In this document: one piece after another, positions 17,235-25,763 of the stretch
Numbering within the stretch: position 1 is the first letter of the stretch
How the letters are laid out: every line of letters begins with the position of its first letter
Translations under genes and position numbers: made by a program
Notes under the pieces: model-generated
Seen by the model: the letters and a program-made list of their open reading frames with translations, nothing else
Database searches by the model: none
Told to the model about the DNA's origin: nothing
DNA from: Rhodospirillaceae bacterium
GTDB taxonomy: Bacteria; Pseudomonadota; Alphaproteobacteria; TMED109; TMED131
Assembly: GCA_902547175.1 (NCBI GenBank)
Contig: CACCMS010000003.1
Span: 1-47,415, forward strand
DNA length: 47,415 nucleotides
Direction of reading: 5' to 3'

Positions 17235-17655
17235 CTATTTATTTTTTATAAATAATTTCAATGTTTCTCCTTGTTTAAGCCACTCACTAAACCTCCTTCT
17301 AAGTGAACTACAGTACTTAGCCCATTTCCATTGCCACTTTTACCGCTAAGGCTGACCTCCAAGCACTTGCACAATAAAAGATATAAGTTTTATCATGATT
17401 AAAAAAATTCTTTATGATATGGGCTATCTGGATCTATCCAAAATTCCAATATTCCTCTAAGACAAAAAAAGGCTTCAGGTATTTTAGCATCTTTTAATAT
17501 TTCTCTATAATCTCTTAAATCCACAAACACAAAGTATTCATTATTTAATAATGATTTACATTTTTTTACATTAAAGCTGTAGTTATTTTATTAGCATCTT
17601 GCAGTAAATACTTTACACCTTTAATAATTTTTTTGCCCCAACTTAATTTTCCCTT
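17235..17655 (-). pseudogene. Rhodanese-like protein pseudogene, multiply frameshifted
   Basis: Reading the minus strand across frames gives a coherent single-domain rhodanese. The order is WGKKIIKGVKYLLQDANKI, then VKKCKSLLNNEYFVFVDLRD, then REILKDAKIPEAFF, LEFWIDPDSPYHKEFF, HDKTYIFYCASAWRSALA, VHLEGG and SEWLKQGETLKLFIK, ending in TAG at 17235-17237. YCASAWRSA is the active-site cysteine loop. Continuity needs at least four one-base shifts, near 17570, at the seven-base homopolymer 17401-17407, near 17320 and near 17290. No start codon is present in the first frame. Neighbouring genes are intact, which argues against general sequencing error, although homopolymer miscalls could explain some breaks. 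It directly follows the NDUFS4-like gene. Confidence 0.75.
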
Positions 17656-17657
17656 AA

Positions 17658-17957
17658 CTAAATATCAGTCCTAATCCTTTTAAACTTAAAATTATCAGCA
17701 TAGCTTTTATTTCTTGTTTCTTTATTTACCTCTTTTAATACTTCAAAGTCTAAATTATTCTTTTTAGCATATGAAACTGCTTCTTCCTTATTTGAAAACT
17801 TCATTTTTTTAATAAAATTTACTTCAGTATTTTTCCATCCAGTTAACAAATCAGTTTTAACGTTTTTAGTATTTATGTTTTCTAAAAACCAAAACTCCTT
17901 ATGCAACTTGCCTGATTGTGTAGGTATTTTTTTATTTTTATAAATAATATACTTCAT
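17658..17957 (-). CDS. NDUFS4-like NADH dehydrogenase (complex I) accessory subunit
   Basis: A 99-residue protein of the 'ETC complex I subunit conserved region' family (mitochondrial NDUFS4, 18 kDa), a supernumerary complex I subunit shared by alphaproteobacteria and mitochondria. Recognisable parts are [29 protein letters not shown], the [20 protein letters not shown] segment and KSYADNF near the C-terminus. I place the start at the ATG at 17957; a longer frame would run back through tRNA-Pro. The ATG is seven bases after the tRNA CCA end and has no ribosome-binding site, so the mRNA may be produced by tRNA 3' processing. The rhodanese pseudogene follows directly. Confidence 0.88.
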   Translation of the reverse strand: MKYIIYKNKKIPTQSGKLHKEFWFLENINTKNVKTDLLTGWKNTEVNFIKKMKFSNKEEAVSYAKKNNLDFEVLKEVNKETRNKSYADNFKFKRIRTDI

Positions 17958-17964
17958 ATCAATT

Positions 17965-18041
17965 TGGTCGGGGCGGAGTGATTCGAACACTCGACCCTCT
18001 GCTCCCAAAGCAGATGCGCTACCAGGCTGCGCTACGCCCCG
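17965..18041 (-). tRNA. tRNA-Pro(UGG)
   Basis: A complete minus-strand cloverleaf: acceptor CGGGGCG pairs with CGCCCCG, discriminator A, encoded CCA. The anticodon loop TTTGGGA gives anticodon TGG. The T-loop TTCGAAT is intact. Length 77 bases. It lies immediately upstream of, and probably on the same transcript as, the NDUFS4-like gene. Confidence 0.95.
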
Positions 18042-18068
18042 AATTCTTTATTATTACTATAAATTTAG

Positions 18069-19472
18069 TTATAGCACAATAGGTATGTTATCGAATTTAT
18101 CAGCGTTATAAATCAAATGTATGTATATTGAAGCCGCATAACCTAGAGCAATAGCTGGTGTCCATTTTAAATGTCCAAAAAATGTATAATTACCTTTTGA
18201 CTGCCCCATTAAAGCAACACCGGCTGCAGAACCAATAGACAACATGCTACCACCAACACCAGCGGTTAATGTTGCAAGAAGCCATTGGCCCTCATCCATT
18301 CCAGGAAACATTGTCAAGACTGCATACATAACAGGAATGTTGTCTACTATTGCTGAAAGAATTCCTACTAAAACATTTGCGAAAGTTGGACCTAAATCTA
18401 TATAGGTTACTTCTGCAGTATATGCTAGGTACCCAAATGCAGATAATCCACCAACACACATTAAAACTCCATAAAAAAACAAAAGCGTGTCCCATTCTGC
18501 TTTACCGACTTGCGTGAATATATCAAATTTAGTCTGTCCAGTATTATCAGTTTTCTTTAGATAAAAACCAAAAAGGGATAATACACCTAGACCAGTTATC
18601 ATTCCAAAAGTTGTTGGCATATGGAACTTCTGATGACTTATTACAGTCAAGGTAATAGTTCCTAGGAAAAGAAAAATAGAAACTAAAGCACCTTTTTTCA
18701 ATCCTACTTTCTCATCTGAGAATTTAGGACTCTCCTTTGGTATTGCAAAATACATAATTACTGCAGGGACAATATAATTTACTACAGACGGCACAAAGAT
18801 ACTAAAGAAGCCTGTAAAAGGAATGACCCCTTTTTGCCATACCATCAATGTTGTAATATCCCCGAAAGGAGAAAATGCTCCTCCAGCATTAGCTGCAACT
18901 ACTATATTAATACAGGCCAAACAAATGAAGCCTTTATTACCCTTTGCTACCGCCATAACTACAGCACACATTAATAATGCTGTTGTTAAATTATCAGCTA
19001 TTGGTGATATAAAGAAAGAAAGCACACCTGTAATTATAAAAATTTTTCTAAAGTCAAATCCCATATTTACTAACCAAGCTCTTAGTACTTCAAATACATT
19101 TCTTTCAGTCATGGTATTGATAAAAGTCATAGCCACTAATAGAAACATAAATAATTCAGCAAACTCTAAAAAAACATGTCTAAAGGTAAAATTAATATCA
19201 TTATACGGTACTCCTTTAGAAGTAGCGGTAATAGCAACTACCAGCCATATTATACCGGAGGCAACTACTACTGGCTTGGATTTTCTTAAATGACTAAACT
19301 CTTCAGTCATTACAAAAAAGTAAGCTATGACAAATGTAGCGAGCGAGAAAATAGCAGGAGCACTTAAAATCATTTTAAGATTTAAAAGCTCACCACCAGA
19401 AGCTGCAAATGCTACAGAATTTCCCATAATAGCTAATATTAAAATTGTTATACCACTTATAATTTTGTTCAT
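18069..19472 (-). CDS. nhaD: NhaD-type sodium/proton antiporter
   Basis: A 467-residue inner-membrane antiporter with about twelve hydrophobic segments and an N-terminal signal-like helix. It has the NhaD/ArsB superfamily features: [18 protein letters not shown], the [15 protein letters not shown] segment with its conserved Asp-Asn-Leu-Thr, the [18 protein letters not shown] motif, and a second inverted-repeat [14 protein letters not shown]. It exchanges internal Na+ for H+. An AAGGT ribosome-binding site precedes the ATG. It is monocistronic, separated from the Mo-hydroxylase operon upstream by a strong terminator. Fits a marine habitat. Confidence 0.93.
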   Translation of the reverse strand: MNKIISGITILILAIMGNSVAFAASGGELLNLKMILSAPAIFSLATFVIAYFFVMTEEFSHLRKSKPVVVASGIIWLVVAITATSKGVPYNDINFTFRHVFLEFAELFMFLLVAMTFINTMTERNVFEVLRAWLVNMGFDFRKIFIITGVLSFFISPIADNLTTALLMCAVVMAVAKGNKGFICLACINIVVAANAGGAFSPFGDITTLMVWQKGVIPFTGFFSIFVPSVVNYIVPAVIMYFAIPKESPKFSDEKVGLKKGALVSIFLFLGTITLTVISHQKFHMPTTFGMITGLGVLSLFGFYLKKTDNTGQTKFDIFTQVGKAEWDTLLFFYGVLMCVGGLSAFGYLAYTAEVTYIDLGPTFANVLVGILSAIVDNIPVMYAVLTMFPGMDEGQWLLATLTAGVGGSMLSIGSAAGVALMGQSKGNYTFFGHLKWTPAIALGYAASIYIHLIYNADKFDNIPIVL

Positions 19473-19528
19473 TGTAAATACCTTATTAATATTTTAGAAA
19501 TTTAATTATATCTCTTTTAGAATAAAAA

Positions 19529-19559
19529 AAAAGGGTAAAGAAACACTCTTTACCCTTTT
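19529..19559 (-). terminator. Rho-independent terminator of the iorAB operon
   Basis: On the minus strand a 12- to 13-bp stem (AAAAGGGTAAAGA pairing with TCTTTACCCTTTT) is followed by a run of T (complement of the A-run 19523-19530). It begins 24 bases past the stop of the Mo-hydroxylase large subunit and lies upstream of nhaD, so it separates the two units. Confidence 0.88.
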
Positions 19560-19582
19560 CAATCTATTATTAAGAAATTAGA

Positions 19583-21874
19583 TTAAGCTTCTCTCATAGC
19601 ACTCTTAATTTTCTCTGGAGTGATAGGAAGAGATCTAACTCTTGCACCAACTGCATTATCAATAGCGTTAGCTATTGCAGGTGCCACAACTGTAGTTGCA
19701 GGCTCTCCTGTACCAGCCGGATAATGTCCATTTTGAATTAATACAGTTTCAATTTCTGGAACCTGATTTAATCTCATAGGTGTCCAAGTATCGAAATTGC
19801 CTTGCTCAATTGAACCGTTTTTCATTGTTAAGTTCTCATAAAGTGCTAGAGAAATACCATATAGAGCTGAACCCTCTATTTGTTTTCTAACACCATCTGG
19901 GTTAACAGCAGTTCCAACATCCATGGAAACAGTTATTTTTTTAACTTCAACTTCTCCTGAGTTTGGATCTACCTTAACTTCAGCTACACAAGCAGTCCAA
20001 GTAGGTGAACCTCTTTCCTGAGATGACACACATGCCATTCCCATTCCTTCATTCTTACCTAAAGGCTTTACTCCATATCCTGCTCTTCCAGCTGCTACTA
20101 GTAATGCATTTCTTAACCTGTGAGCACCACCTACTGAATTAGGAGGTGTACCTGCATTCTTACCAGCAGCAGTTAGATGATCTAATCTAAAAGCTAAAGG
20201 ATCTCTACCAGATTTTTTAGCCATCTCATCCAAATAACTTTCTACTGCCCAGAATGTCCATGAAGGAGCAACAGCTCTTAAGAAACCTACTGGTAAAGCC
20301 TTATCTGATAGCTCGTTATTAATAGATCTCACCTTGTGATTTGGTATATCATACCAATGGTCTGATCCATTTGTAGAAAACTGATCCACTTTACCCTTTT
20401 TGTCTACTGAGTCTGGCATAAAACCTGGAGCTGCTCTTTTTGTTGACCATCCAGCTACAACATCATGGTTCATTGCTGTCATTCTTCCGAATTCCTCAGC
20501 ACCTTCAATTACTTGATATGTAGGTGATCTGTGGAAGTCAAACATCATATCTTGTTCTCTGCTGAATATAAGTTTAACTGGTCTACCAATGAACTTACAT
20601 GTTTGTGCAACTAATACGTGTAGGTCAGGCTCGGTTCTTCTACCAAAGCCACCACCAGCATAATATTGATGACAAACGATTTTATCTTGCTCAACACCAA
20701 GTGCCGCAGCAGTATTACCTACAGCAAATGTGAAGGACTGATGTCCTGAATGAATATGCATAATACCATCTTTTTCATATGCTACACCATTCATAGGCTC
20801 TAAACATCCATGATAAGCAATCGCTGTTTCATAAACAGCTGTATGCTTATTTTGAGCATTTTTCATACCTTTATCAGTATCTCCTTCAAGCACCCATAAG
20901 AAACCTGCATTTGGATCTTTTTGTAATCTAATTGATTCGTCTCTTATATCATCGGAAGAAATATTTTTATTTTCTCCTAAATCCCAATCAATCTTAAGTG
21001 CTTTAGCTGCCTTCTCAGCTGCCCAATACGTTTCACCTATAGCAACAACATAACCAGTATTAACTCTAGTGAAACCTTCTTTGTTCACATAAGCTCCTAA
21101 ATAACCGTCAATATTCTTTGCAGCACTTTCATCTACTGCTTTAGGAATTGCTCCGTATCTTGTTGGGTTTTGAATTGGAATAGCATACACCATATTAGGA
21201 ACAAAAACGTCAATTCCATATTTTGCACTACCATCTAATTTTGGAGGTAAATCTAAAGGCTGCTTTGACTGACCTACTATAGAATATTCACCAAAACTCT
21301 TAAGCTTAATAGACTTCATTTCTTCTTCACTAAAAGTTCTATCAATAGTATTTGAGCTTAAAATTTCTTTGTAAGAAACAGACTTGCTACCATCTGCTGT
21401 ATATACTCTGCTATTTTTAGCATAGCAATTAGCTGGCATTGCCTTCATCATCTTTGACCCAGCTTCAATTAAAGCTATTCTAGCAGATGCACCAATTCTT
21501 GAGTTTCTATCAAATGTCCAGTTTACAGACCAGGAACCACCAGTAATGTGTAATCCCCACTTTGCATGAGACTCAGGATAATCTACACTTACGTCATCCC
21601 AATTGATTTCTAACTCTTCAGCAACTGCTTGCGCCAATGCTGTTCCAACATGTTGCCCTATTTCACATTTAGTAATGTGAACTGTAGCTTTACCATCAGC
21701 ATCCATTGTTAAAAATTGTTGATGATCCCAGTTTCCAGCTGCAATAGCTTTTGAAGCACTATCTACTGCATTAGGTAAAACTGAATAACCTATTACCAAA
21801 CCCGCACCAGCTGCTGAGCCTACTAATACTTCTCTTCTTGAGAGACCTGAAACTTTTTTTATGTGTTTAGTCAT
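19583..21874 (-). CDS. Periplasmic molybdopterin hydroxylase large subunit (IorB/CoxL superfamily)
   Basis: A 763-residue Mo-binding subunit of the xanthine dehydrogenase superfamily, isoquinoline 1-oxidoreductase beta (IorB) type; it oxidises aldehydes or N-heterocycles by hydroxylation with water. Residues 12-20 (SRREVLVGS) followed by an Ala/Gly-rich helix form a Tat signal, so the folded cofactor-loaded enzyme is exported. Cofactor-binding segments include HQYYAGGGFGRRTEPD, GFLRAVAPSWTFWAVES, and a C-terminal GTGEPATTVVAPAIANAI with the conserved active-site Glu. A GGAG ribosome-binding site overlaps the upstream gene end; the iorA stop is three bases before the ATG. Substrate unknown. 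No FAD subunit is present, which is usual for the IorAB subgroup with a cytochrome acceptor. Confidence 0.9.
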   Translation of the reverse strand: MTKHIKKVSGLSRREVLVGSAAGAGLVIGYSVLPNAVDSASKAIAAGNWDHQQFLTMDADGKATVHITKCEIGQHVGTALAQAVAEELEINWDDVSVDYPESHAKWGLHITGGSWSVNWTFDRNSRIGASARIALIEAGSKMMKAMPANCYAKNSRVYTADGSKSVSYKEILSSNTIDRTFSEEEMKSIKLKSFGEYSIVGQSKQPLDLPPKLDGSAKYGIDVFVPNMVYAIPIQNPTRYGAIPKAVDESAAKNIDGYLGAYVNKEGFTRVNTGYVVAIGETYWAAEKAAKALKIDWDLGENKNISSDDIRDESIRLQKDPNAGFLWVLEGDTDKGMKNAQNKHTAVYETAIAYHGCLEPMNGVAYEKDGIMHIHSGHQSFTFAVGNTAAALGVEQDKIVCHQYYAGGGFGRRTEPDLHVLVAQTCKFIGRPVKLIFSREQDMMFDFHRSPTYQVIEGAEEFGRMTAMNHDVVAGWSTKRAAPGFMPDSVDKKGKVDQFSTNGSDHWYDIPNHKVRSINNELSDKALPVGFLRAVAPSWTFWAVESYLDEMAKKSGRDPLAFRLDHLTAAGKNAGTPPNSVGGAHRLRNALLVAAGRAGYGVKPLGKNEGMGMACVSSQERGSPTWTACVAEVKVDPNSGEVEVKKITVSMDVGTAVNPDGVRKQIEGSALYGISLALYENLTMKNGSIEQGNFDTWTPMRLNQVPEIETVLIQNGHYPAGTGEPATTVVAPAIANAIDNAVGARVRSLPITPEKIKSAMREA

Positions 21875-21877
21875 AGT

Positions 21878-22336
21878 TTACGCTCCTTGCATCATTTCAG
21901 ACGCTCTTTTAATAGCTGTCTTGATTCTGTTATAAGTAATACATCTACAAATGTTACCTTGCTGTGCATCTACAATTTCCTTTTCAGAAGGTGCTGAATT
22001 AGAATTTAAGAAAGCTGCAGCATTCATCATTTGACCAGACTGACAATATCCACACTGTGGTACTTCTATTTCTGCCCATGCCTTTTGAACAGGATGATGA
22101 CCATTAGCACCTAATCCTTCAATTGTCGTAATTTGTGTTCCTTCTGCATCAGAAAGTTCAATCTGACAGGAACGAACTGCTTCACCATTCATGTGAACGG
22201 TACATGCGCCACATAATCCTAGACCACAACCAAATTTGGTTCCAGTTAGTCTTAAGTGCTCACGTATAACCCATAGTAATTTGGTATCACCTGGCGCGTC
22301 GACAACCTGGTTACTACCGTTAACTGATAGATTCAT
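21878..22336 (-). CDS. [2Fe-2S] small subunit of the molybdopterin hydroxylase (IorA type)
   Basis: A 152-residue protein with two [2Fe-2S] centres. The plant-type ferredoxin cluster is GCGLGLCGACTVHM plus the later Cys, and the C-terminal helical cluster is CGYCQSGQMM with GNICRC. It passes electrons from the Mo site to an external acceptor. I set the start at the ATG at 22336, which is preceded by a strong GGGAGGAA ribosome-binding site, rather than the TTG four codons upstream, which lies inside that site. No Tat signal of its own, so it probably hitchhikes with the large subunit. Three-base spacing to iorB downstream. Confidence 0.93.
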   Translation of the reverse strand: MNLSVNGSNQVVDAPGDTKLLWVIREHLRLTGTKFGCGLGLCGACTVHMNGEAVRSCQIELSDAEGTQITTIEGLGANGHHPVQKAWAEIEVPQCGYCQSGQMMNAAAFLNSNSAPSEKEIVDAQQGNICRCITYNRIKTAIKRASEMMQGA

Positions 22337-22376
22337 ATTTCCTCCCAATGTGAGTGTTAATTAATTATATGTTCTT

Positions 22377-22405
22377 AAAATAATGCACTTGTGCTTATTC
22401 GGCAA
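22377..22405 (-). promoter_or_regulatory. Candidate iorAB promoter with palindrome in the spacer
   Basis: On the minus strand: TTGCCG (22400-22405), a 17-base spacer, TATTTT (22377-22382), about 40 bases before the iorA ATG. The spacer contains the 10-base inverted repeat GCACTTGTGC (22385-22394), well placed for a regulator. Match is moderate (4/6 each box). Confidence 0.4.
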
Positions 22406-22415
22406 CCCTTTTTTT

Positions 22416-23168
22416 TTAAATAGTTCTTCCACCGTCTATTTCTAACATAACTCCGGTAATAAAATCAGCTTCATCAGAGCATAAATAAAGAGCCGCGTTT
22501 GCAACATCTCTAGGTTCTGCTAATCTACCTAATGGAACTGTAGATATAAACTTTTTATGATTCTCTTCTGGATTAAAAGAACCAAGAAAATCTTTTAACA
22601 TTGGAGTTTCTCCAGCTACAGGACAAATACCGTTTACGCGTATTTTAAACTCAGAAACTTCTAAAGCTAGTGCCTTCGTCATTGGAATTAAAGCTCCCTT
22701 AGTAGAATTATATACGGTTAAACCTGCTCTTGGTCTTAGAGCTGCTGTGGATACAGTATTTAAAATTACACCCCCTTTACCTTGCTTCTTAAACAACGGA
22801 ATGACAGCTTTTGCTCCCAAAAATACTGACTTTACGTTAATAGCAAATAATTTATCAAAAAGTTCTTCAGATGTTTCTAACAAGGGTTGGGGCTTCATTC
22901 CTATGGCAGCATTTTGTACTAATATATTTACTTCAGAAAAATGTTCTACTGACTGCTTAATCATATTGTCAAGATCATTTTTCTTTGAAACATCTACTTT
23001 TATTGCAAAAGCATTTTTACCGATTGAATCTTCTAGCTTTTTCGCTAAGTCATAATTGATGTCAGCTATTACAACATTTGCTCCCTCTTTTATAAATTTC
23101 TCAACAATACCCTTTCCAAAGCCTGAAGCTCCTCCAGTAACTATTGCTGTTTTGTTATTTAAACGCAT
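22416..23168 (-). CDS. Short-chain dehydrogenase/reductase (FabG-like)
   Basis: A 250-residue classical SDR. TGGASGFG at residues 11-18 binds the cofactor, and the VIADINYD acidic residue after strand two indicates NAD preference. NAA, the catalytic Ser in NTVSTAA, YNSTK and the C-terminal FITGVMLEIDGGRTI complete the family pattern. Resembles glucose 1-dehydrogenase or 3-oxoacyl reductase-like enzymes. It lies 18 bases after the CoxE-like gene and 79 bases before iorA, so it may oxidise an alcohol to the aldehyde used by the Mo-hydroxylase, or be an unrelated operon member. Substrate unknown. Confidence 0.87.
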   Translation of the reverse strand: MRLNNKTAIVTGGASGFGKGIVEKFIKEGANVVIADINYDLAKKLEDSIGKNAFAIKVDVSKKNDLDNMIKQSVEHFSEVNILVQNAAIGMKPQPLLETSEELFDKLFAINVKSVFLGAKAVIPLFKKQGKGGVILNTVSTAALRPRAGLTVYNSTKGALIPMTKALALEVSEFKIRVNGICPVAGETPMLKDFLGSFNPEENHKKFISTVPLGRLAEPRDVANAALYLCSDEADFITGVMLEIDGGRTI

Positions 23169-23186
23169 AAAATTACCATTACATAA

Positions 23187-24362
23187 CTAAATCAAATTTT
23201 TCATTGCTGATTCTATACCTTTTAGATTCATTTGAAACATATTTTTTTTTACTAAGTCTCTTAAGATCATAGTAGATTGCGCATACTGCCAATTTTGCCT
23301 TTGTTCAGGATTTAACCAAACCACTTTATTAAAGTAATTAACTAATTTATTAATATAAAAAACTCCTGGCTTTTCATTCCAGTGCTCCACACTTCCTCCT
23401 GGATAAGTTATTTCATAGGGAGACATGAGTGCGTCACCAATAAAGATTAATTTTGTATTTTTCGAATAAATTCTTAATAAATTTTCTGTTTCTAAGTATT
23501 CAGAATGTCTTCTATTATTATTTTTCCATATATTTTCATAAACACAATTATGAAAATAAAAATAATCTAAGCTTTTGAACTCTGATTTAGCTGCTGAAAA
23601 TATTTGTTCACAACTTTTTGCATGGTCATCCATAGACCCACCTATGTCTATAAGCAATAATACTCGTACACTATTTTTTTTCTCTGATCTGTATTTTACA
23701 TCTAATAGACCAGCATTTTTAGCAGTAGCAGTTATTGTACTATCTAAATCAAACTCATCTTGCAGTCCTTCTCTTGTAAGTTTTCTTAGTCTTCTTAAAG
23801 CCATTTTAATATTTCTAGTATTGATTGTTACTTGATCATCTAAATTTTGGTAAATTCTTTTTTCCCATACTTTAACAGCACTTCTATTAGTCGATTTTCC
23901 ACCTACTCTAACTCCCTTAGGATTATAACCTGAGTTTCCAAACATAGAAGTGCCCCCTGTGCCAATCCATTTATTGCCACCTTGATGTCTTTTTTTTTGT
24001 TCCTTAAGTCTTTTTTCAAATTCTTTTAAAATGTCCCTCCAATCTTTATTATTGGACACTTTATCTTTTTCTTTATTAGAAAATATTTTTTTAAGCTCAT
24101 TTAATACCCAGCTTTCTGGTATTTTTTTTTCAACTTGATTAATTATATTTTTATTTTCTTCATAAAAACTATTGAATGCCTTATCAAACTTATCGTAGTT
24201 CTTTTCATCTTTAACCAGGCATAATTTAGAAAAATTATAAAAATCATCTATCTTATTTGAACTACATAAACCTTTGCTTAAACCTTCAAGTAAATCTAAA
24301 TATTCTCTCAACGTTACCGGTACTCCATTATTTCTAATTGAGCCAAATAACTTTAAAAACAT
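23187..24362 (-). CDS. CoxE-like VWA domain protein
   Basis: A 391-residue protein of the CoxE / von Willebrand factor A family. The metal-ion-dependent adhesion site reads LLIDIGGSMDDHAKS around residues 236-250 (DxGxS variant), with a later FIGDALMSPYEI segment. The middle contains a Gly-rich GGNKWIGTGGTSMFG stretch common in these proteins. Its ATG overlaps the MoxR-like stop by one base (TAATG). In carboxydotrophs CoxD (MoxR ATPase) and CoxE act together in maturing the molybdenum active site of CO dehydrogenase. A chaperone role for the downstream IorAB enzyme is inferred from the same arrangement. Confidence 0.85.
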   Translation of the reverse strand: MFLKLFGSIRNNGVPVTLREYLDLLEGLSKGLCSSNKIDDFYNFSKLCLVKDEKNYDKFDKAFNSFYEENKNIINQVEKKIPESWVLNELKKIFSNKEKDKVSNNKDWRDILKEFEKRLKEQKKRHQGGNKWIGTGGTSMFGNSGYNPKGVRVGGKSTNRSAVKVWEKRIYQNLDDQVTINTRNIKMALRRLRKLTREGLQDEFDLDSTITATAKNAGLLDVKYRSEKKNSVRVLLLIDIGGSMDDHAKSCEQIFSAAKSEFKSLDYFYFHNCVYENIWKNNNRRHSEYLETENLLRIYSKNTKLIFIGDALMSPYEITYPGGSVEHWNEKPGVFYINKLVNYFNKVVWLNPEQRQNWQYAQSTMILRDLVKKNMFQMNLKGIESAMKNLI

Positions 24363-25207
24363 TAGTTCTCTCTTCTACTCATAAAAGCTATTTTTTGAAA
24401 CAACTCTACATCAGCTTCATTTTTAAGCAGTGCTCCATATAAAGGCGGTAAAATATTTTTGTTATTTTTTTTAACTAAGTCTTGGGCATCAATATCATCA
24501 GCTAAAATTAATTTAAGCCAATCTAAAAGTTCAGAGGTTGAAGGCTTTTTCTTTATACCAACAGTATCTCTGACTGATAAGAAAGAGTTTATAGAAGCAT
24601 TAACTAAATTTTTCTTAATATCTGGATAATGTACTTTTACTATTTGTTCTAATGTATTAACATCTGGAAAATTAATGTAGTGAAAAAAACATCTCCTTAA
24701 AAAAGCATCTGGCAAATCTTTTTCATTATTCGATGTTATAATAACTATTGGTCTTTGTTTAGCTTTTATAAATTCACCAGTCTCATATACAAAAAACTCC
24801 ATAGTATCTAATTCTTGGAGAAGATCATTAGGGAACTCTATATCAGCTTTGTCTATTTCATCAATAAGTAAGACAGGTCTTTTTATAGAAACAAATGAAT
24901 TCCATAGAACACCTTTTTTTATATAATTTGCTACATCGTTGACCTTATCGTCCCCTAGTTGGGAGTCTCTCAACCTTGAAACAGCGTCATACTCATAGAG
25001 CCCTTGATGAGCTTTTGTTGTAGATTTAATATTCCATTTTATTAACTCAGTATCAAATTTTAGAGCTATTTCTTCTGCCAATTTAGTTTTTCCTGTACCT
25101 GGTTCTCCCTTGATCAACAAAGGCTTTTCAAGTGTTATACTCGCATTAACAGCCTCAATTAACTCATCTGTAGCAATGTATTTATCTGTACTTGAAAAAC
25201 TTTGCAT
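24362..25207 (-). CDS. MoxR/CoxD-like AAA+ ATPase
   Basis: A 281-residue AAA+ ATPase of the MoxR group. Walker A is KGEPGTGKTKLAEE near residues 34-47, Walker B is VLLIDEIDKAD, sensor 1 is IVITSNNEKDLPDAFLRRC with the arginine finger. It is predicted to work with the co-encoded VWA protein as a metal-insertion or assembly chaperone. It starts 18 bases downstream of the bacterioferritin stop and has no evident ribosome-binding site of its own beyond a weak AAAG. Translation is coupled to the VWA gene through TAATG. Confidence 0.9.
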   Translation of the reverse strand: MQSFSSTDKYIATDELIEAVNASITLEKPLLIKGEPGTGKTKLAEEIALKFDTELIKWNIKSTTKAHQGLYEYDAVSRLRDSQLGDDKVNDVANYIKKGVLWNSFVSIKRPVLLIDEIDKADIEFPNDLLQELDTMEFFVYETGEFIKAKQRPIVIITSNNEKDLPDAFLRRCFFHYINFPDVNTLEQIVKVHYPDIKKNLVNASINSFLSVRDTVGIKKKPSTSELLDWLKLILADDIDAQDLVKKNNKNILPPLYGALLKNEADVELFQKIAFMSRREN

Positions 25208-25225
25208 ATTTTTATAGTTACTTTA

Positions 25226-25690
25226 TTAGATTTGGCTTTGCAACCAATTTTCTTTTCCAACTTTATCTACTAAGTTTAAATGTGTTTCAATAACATCAAC
25301 ATGTTCTTCTTCACTGTCAAGAATTGTCCTAAAAAGTTCTCTTGACACAAAGTCATTTAATTTATCAGCATCTACAATAGCTTTTTTCAAATCAACTAAT
25401 GCTTTTTCTTCAAGAGCTAAATCACACTTTAAGCATTCAACAGGTTCCTCTCCGATCATTACTTTGTGCATGTCTTGTACGTTAGGCAAACCTTCTAAAA
25501 AAAGAATGCGAGCAATTATTTGATCTGCATGTTTCATTTCATCAATTGATTCTTTATATTCATAATCGCCTAATTTTGAGTATCCCCAATCTTTAAACAT
25601 TTTAGAATGCAAAAAGTATTGATTAATAGCAGTTAACTCATTTTTTAAGACTTGATTTAGATGTTTAATAACAGTTTCATTTCCTTTCAT
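25226..25690 (-). CDS. bfr: Bacterioferritin
   Basis: A 154-residue heme-containing ferritin subunit that forms a 24-mer iron store in the cytosol. Ferroxidase ligands are visible at E18, E51, H54, E94 and an ExxH pair at 126-129, and the heme axial ligand is Met52. Close in length to the usual 156-158 residues. AAGGAG ribosome-binding site. It is the first gene of a minus-strand run continuing into MoxR, VWA, SDR and the Mo-hydroxylase, with 18-base spacing to the next ORF. It is divergent from gpmA. Its ferredoxin partner bfd is encoded about 0.8 kb to the right. Confidence 0.95.
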   Translation of the reverse strand: MKGNETVIKHLNQVLKNELTAINQYFLHSKMFKDWGYSKLGDYEYKESIDEMKHADQIIARILFLEGLPNVQDMHKVMIGEEPVECLKCDLALEEKALVDLKKAIVDADKLNDFVSRELFRTILDSEEEHVDVIETHLNLVDKVGKENWLQSQI

Positions 25691-25763
25691 AATTAGCTCC
25701 TTAATATTCCAATTATTTTAATATAATTGAAGTACGCGTAAATAGATAGTAAAGTTTAAAATT

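Noticed and set aside
17958..18008. N-terminal extension of the NDUFS4-like protein
   Set aside because: The added residues are a translation of tRNA-Pro; the ATG at 17957 matches the family start.
18823..19293. 156-residue plus-strand ORF within nhaD
   Set aside because: Antisense shadow of the conserved NhaD frame; no family resemblance.
22337..22348. TTG start four codons upstream for the [2Fe-2S] subunit
   Set aside because: This TTG lies within the Shine-Dalgarno region of the ATG at 22336.
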